From: an uncultured Litorilinea sp.
GTDB lineage: Bacteria > Chloroflexota > Anaerolineae > Caldilineales > Caldilineaceae
Direction: 5' to 3'
Length of the DNA: 7,250 nt
NCBI GenBank assembly: GCA_937922105.1
Contig: CAKZVN010000268.1
Location: forward strand, 1-7,250
Numbering within the stretch: the first letter of the stretch is position 1; each line of letters opens with the position of its first letter. The notes below the pieces were generated by a model that saw nothing but the letters and a program-made list of their open reading frames with translations, did not search any database and was not told the origin of the DNA. Below are positions 6,386 through 7,250 of the stretch, one piece after another. Both the position numbers and the translations under genes were made by a program.

Positions 6386-6455
6386 GAACAGAAACGATAG
6401 TCCTATCGACGAGAACGTCCCGCGGGTTGCCAGCCGAGCCGGGACGTTTTCGTTT
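6386..6455 (+). ncRNA. Putative ~70-nt structured small RNA
   Basis: Between the promoter at 6351-6379 and the hairpin ending near 6455 there is no coding frame of note. The transcript would contain a small stem CGATAG/CTATCG (6395-6408), with only two bases between the arms, so the DNA palindrome may instead be an operator. A long stem-loop at 6410-6452 follows. It lies just beyond the end of the convergent RHH gene. Function unknown. Evidence is the promoter-plus-hairpin arrangement alone. Confidence 0.4.
6410..6455 (+). terminator. Long stem-loop, probable terminator
   Basis: AACGTCCCG (6414-6422) pairs with CGGGACGTT (6440-6448). The helix extends outward through 6410-6413 against 6449-6452 with one G-U pair, giving 13 pairs around a 17-base loop. 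The 3' arm is T-rich (GTTTTCGTTT, 6446-6455), as expected for a plus-strand intrinsic terminator, though most of the Ts are paired. It may also stop or protect minus-strand transcripts from the RHH gene. Confidence 0.5.
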
Positions 6456-6482
6456 ATGCTACAGCGATGTACCATCCTCAAG

Positions 6483-6570
6483 CTGCGCGCGCCGCGGCGC
6501 GCGCAGGGAAGCTCTGGGTCGGGTATGCCGGCAACGCGCCGGCGCTGGGTCGCGGGCGCTGCGCCGCGAC
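6483..6570. repeat. Cluster of three GC-rich palindromes
   Basis: 6483-6506 is a perfect 24-bp palindrome (CTGCGCGCGCC at the left arm). 6527-6543 is GCCGGC-N5-GCCGGC. 6549-6570 pairs GTCGCGG with CCGCGAC around eight bases. The cluster begins directly after the RHH stop codon on the minus strand. It could act as a transcript-end structure or as DNA-level hairpins near a replication site; no T-run supports an intrinsic terminator. Confidence 0.55.
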
Positions 6571-6585
6571 GGGATCACAACCGGG

Positions 6586-6801
6586 TTATGCCTCCTCGGC
6601 GCGCACCCGCGCGCTGTCAGGGGTGGGGACATGCGGGCGCGGGGCGCGATGGGCAGCCATGCGCGGGTCGAGCCGTTCGCCCACGTAGCTCTCCAACATC
6701 TCGCGCACCACGTCCGAGAGCGTGCGCCCGTGGAGGGCTGCCGCAGCCTTGGCCTGCCGGCGCAAGTCCTCACTCACCAAGACCGTGATTTTTGTCTCCA
6801 T
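6586..6801 (-). CDS. Small ribbon-helix-helix DNA-binding protein
   Basis: 71-residue protein with a ribbon-helix-helix fold signature: a beta strand TKITVLVS (3-10), helix A about 11-23, a turn at GRT, and helix B SDVVREMLESYV (29-40), then a Pro/Arg-rich tail (about 45-71). RHH proteins bind DNA as dimers through the N-terminal strands; examples are CopG, Arc, MetJ and many antitoxins. The ATG at 6801-6799 places the strand at the N-terminus as usual; AGGAG (6819-6815) lies 13 bases upstream, somewhat far. No toxin gene adjoins on either side, which argues for a stand-alone repressor. Direct repeats overlap its own promoter, so autorepression is likely. It is separated from the primase-helicase promoter by about 435 non-coding bases. 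Confidence 0.8.
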   Translation of the reverse strand: METKITVLVSEDLRRQAKAAAALHGRTLSDVVREMLESYVGERLDPRMAAHRAPRPHVPTPDSARVRAEEA

Positions 6802-6875
6802 TGGGATCGTTTGACTCCTGCACAGACCATTCCTGCCGGGCGACCGCGCCAAACGCTGCGCCGCATCTTGCCGTA

Positions 6876-6924
6876 CCTACGCACCCTACGCGGATACGCA
6901 CCTACGCATTATAGCCGGATACGC
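6876..6924. promoter_or_regulatory. Five-copy direct-repeat operator for the RHH protein
   Basis: The core TACGC preceded by CC or GA recurs as seven-base units at 6876, 6885, 6893, 6901 and 6918 (CCTACGC three times, GATACGC twice). Start-to-start distances are 9, 8, 8 and 17, i.e. about two units of 8.5 at the last gap, which is where the -10 box sits. Tandem 7-8 bp direct repeats are how RHH dimers such as MetJ and omega bind cooperatively. The array covers the promoter spacer, the start site and the early leader of the RHH gene, so autorepression is the natural reading. Confidence 0.6.
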
Positions 6925-6936
6925 GTGCGCCGTCAA
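6908..6936 (-). promoter_or_regulatory. Promoter of the RHH gene
   Basis: On the minus strand TTGACG (6936-6931) and a perfect TATAAT (6913-6908) are exactly 17 bases apart. The predicted start is near 6902, giving a leader of about 100 nt before the RHH ATG. The spacer and the start region carry the direct-repeat operator units. Confidence 0.85.
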
Positions 6937-6955
6937 CCGCTTGTTGGGCGGTTTT

Positions 6956-6966
6956 GGGGGGGGGGG
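6956..6966. repeat. Run of eleven G
   Basis: Eleven consecutive G residues on the plus strand, about 20 bases upstream of the -35 box of the RHH promoter. Homopolymer runs of this length are prone to slippage in replication and to sequencing error, so the exact length should be treated with care. Confidence 0.9.
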
Positions 6967-7020
6967 CGTTGTTGCGGTTGCCCGTGGCTTTACTCCTGGG
7001 CGGCGCGCGGGATCAAGCGT

Positions 7021-7050
7021 GCGGGGCAGGGGCGCGCGCCCCTGCCCCGC
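7021..7050 (-). terminator. Perfect 30-bp GC palindrome after the right-hand gene
   Basis: The 30 bases are exactly self-complementary (arm GCGGGGCAGGGGCGC) and begin 34 bases after the stop of the minus-strand gene at the right edge. As RNA it would form a very stable hairpin in either direction. No T-run follows on either strand, so it is a transcript-end stabiliser or atypical terminator rather than a classical intrinsic one. Confidence 0.55.
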
Positions 7051-7084
7051 GGGGGTGTGTAACCGGTGCGATCGGCGGTGTAGT

Positions 7085-7250
7085 CTAGCGGTCCGGCGCG
7101 GGCTGGCCCACGGAGCTGGGCAGCAGCTCGCCGAAGAGGGTGACGTACATCAGGCGATAGACATCGGTGTTGTCGAAGCGTGCGCCGAACTCGGTGCGCA
7201 GCAGCTCGGCGTTCAGCCCGGCGCCGCGGCTGAGGATGCCGCCCGCGACG
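7085..7250 (-). CDS. C-terminal fragment of an unrecognised protein
   Basis: The last 54 codons of a minus-strand gene that enters from the right edge and stops with TAG at 7087-7085. The frame is strongly GC-biased at third positions, like the other genes, and has no internal stop. The end contains RFDNTDVYRLMYVTLFGELL followed by a short Pro-rich tail. I do not recognise the family; the fragment is soluble-looking, with amphipathic rather than membrane-spanning hydrophobic stretches. It is not obviously a toxin partner of the RHH gene. Confidence 0.65.
   Translation of the reverse strand, partial: VAGGILSRGAGLNAELLRTEFGARFDNTDVYRLMYVTLFGELLPSSVGQPAPDR

Noticed and set aside
6257..6481. Minus-strand open frame of 74 codons after the RHH gene, considered as a toxin
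   Set aside because: It runs through the hairpin, the promoter and the inverted repeat of the plus-strand unit, has a weak start, and shows no toxin-like motif.
5884..7084. Searched for CRISPR repeats, tRNA genes, IS terminal repeats and att-like duplications
   Set aside because: The repeats found are short operator-like units or single palindromes; none has the regular repeat-spacer pattern, cloverleaf or transposase context needed.

Overview
This is a GC-rich bacterial window with all protein genes on the minus strand. Shine-Dalgarno sites are strong (AAAGGAG, GGGAGG), several promoters match the sigma-70 consensus with exact 17-base spacers, and the substrate-binding protein is a Tat-type lipoprotein. 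One operator has the GAAC-N4-GTTC form used by LexA in Firmicutes, Actinobacteria and Chloroflexota. Together these suggest a GC-rich, non-proteobacterial organism, perhaps Chloroflexota. That placement is inference; no taxonomic marker is present.

Positions 1-3503 hold the start of a peptide/nickel-type (Dpp/Opp) ABC importer operon, transcribed right to left. A consensus promoter (3503-3475) is followed by a leader of about 220 nt, a substrate-binding lipoprotein (3245-1698), an intergenic hairpin, a DppB-type permease (1612-692), and a DppC-type permease (from 726, running off the left edge). The ATPase genes are not in the window.

Positions 3550-5883 encode a P4/D5-type primase-helicase of 777 residues: CHC2-like zinc finger, TOPRIM, D5_N and SF3 helicase. 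This is a replication protein typical of phages, plasmids and integrated elements. No integrase, capsid or tRNA gene is visible nearby.

Positions 5884-7084 are mostly non-coding but dense in signals. In the primase leader there is a minus-strand promoter whose spacer contains a LexA-type palindrome. Opposite that leader is a plus-strand unit of promoter, about 80 nt, and intrinsic terminator, which looks like an antisense RNA. Further right are a second short plus-strand transcription unit, a cluster of GC-rich palindromes, and a 71-residue ribbon-helix-helix (RHH) protein. The RHH promoter is overlaid by five direct repeats at 8-9 bp spacing, as expected for an autoregulated RHH repressor.

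RHH repressor plus antisense RNA plus replication protein recalls the copy-number circuits of small plasmids (pMV158: CopG/RNAII/RepB; ColE2: RNAI/Rep), here with a possible SOS input. This is the most interesting hypothesis in the window and needs experimental or comparative support. The right edge holds the last 54 codons of an unrecognised minus-strand gene, followed by a perfect 30-bp palindrome.
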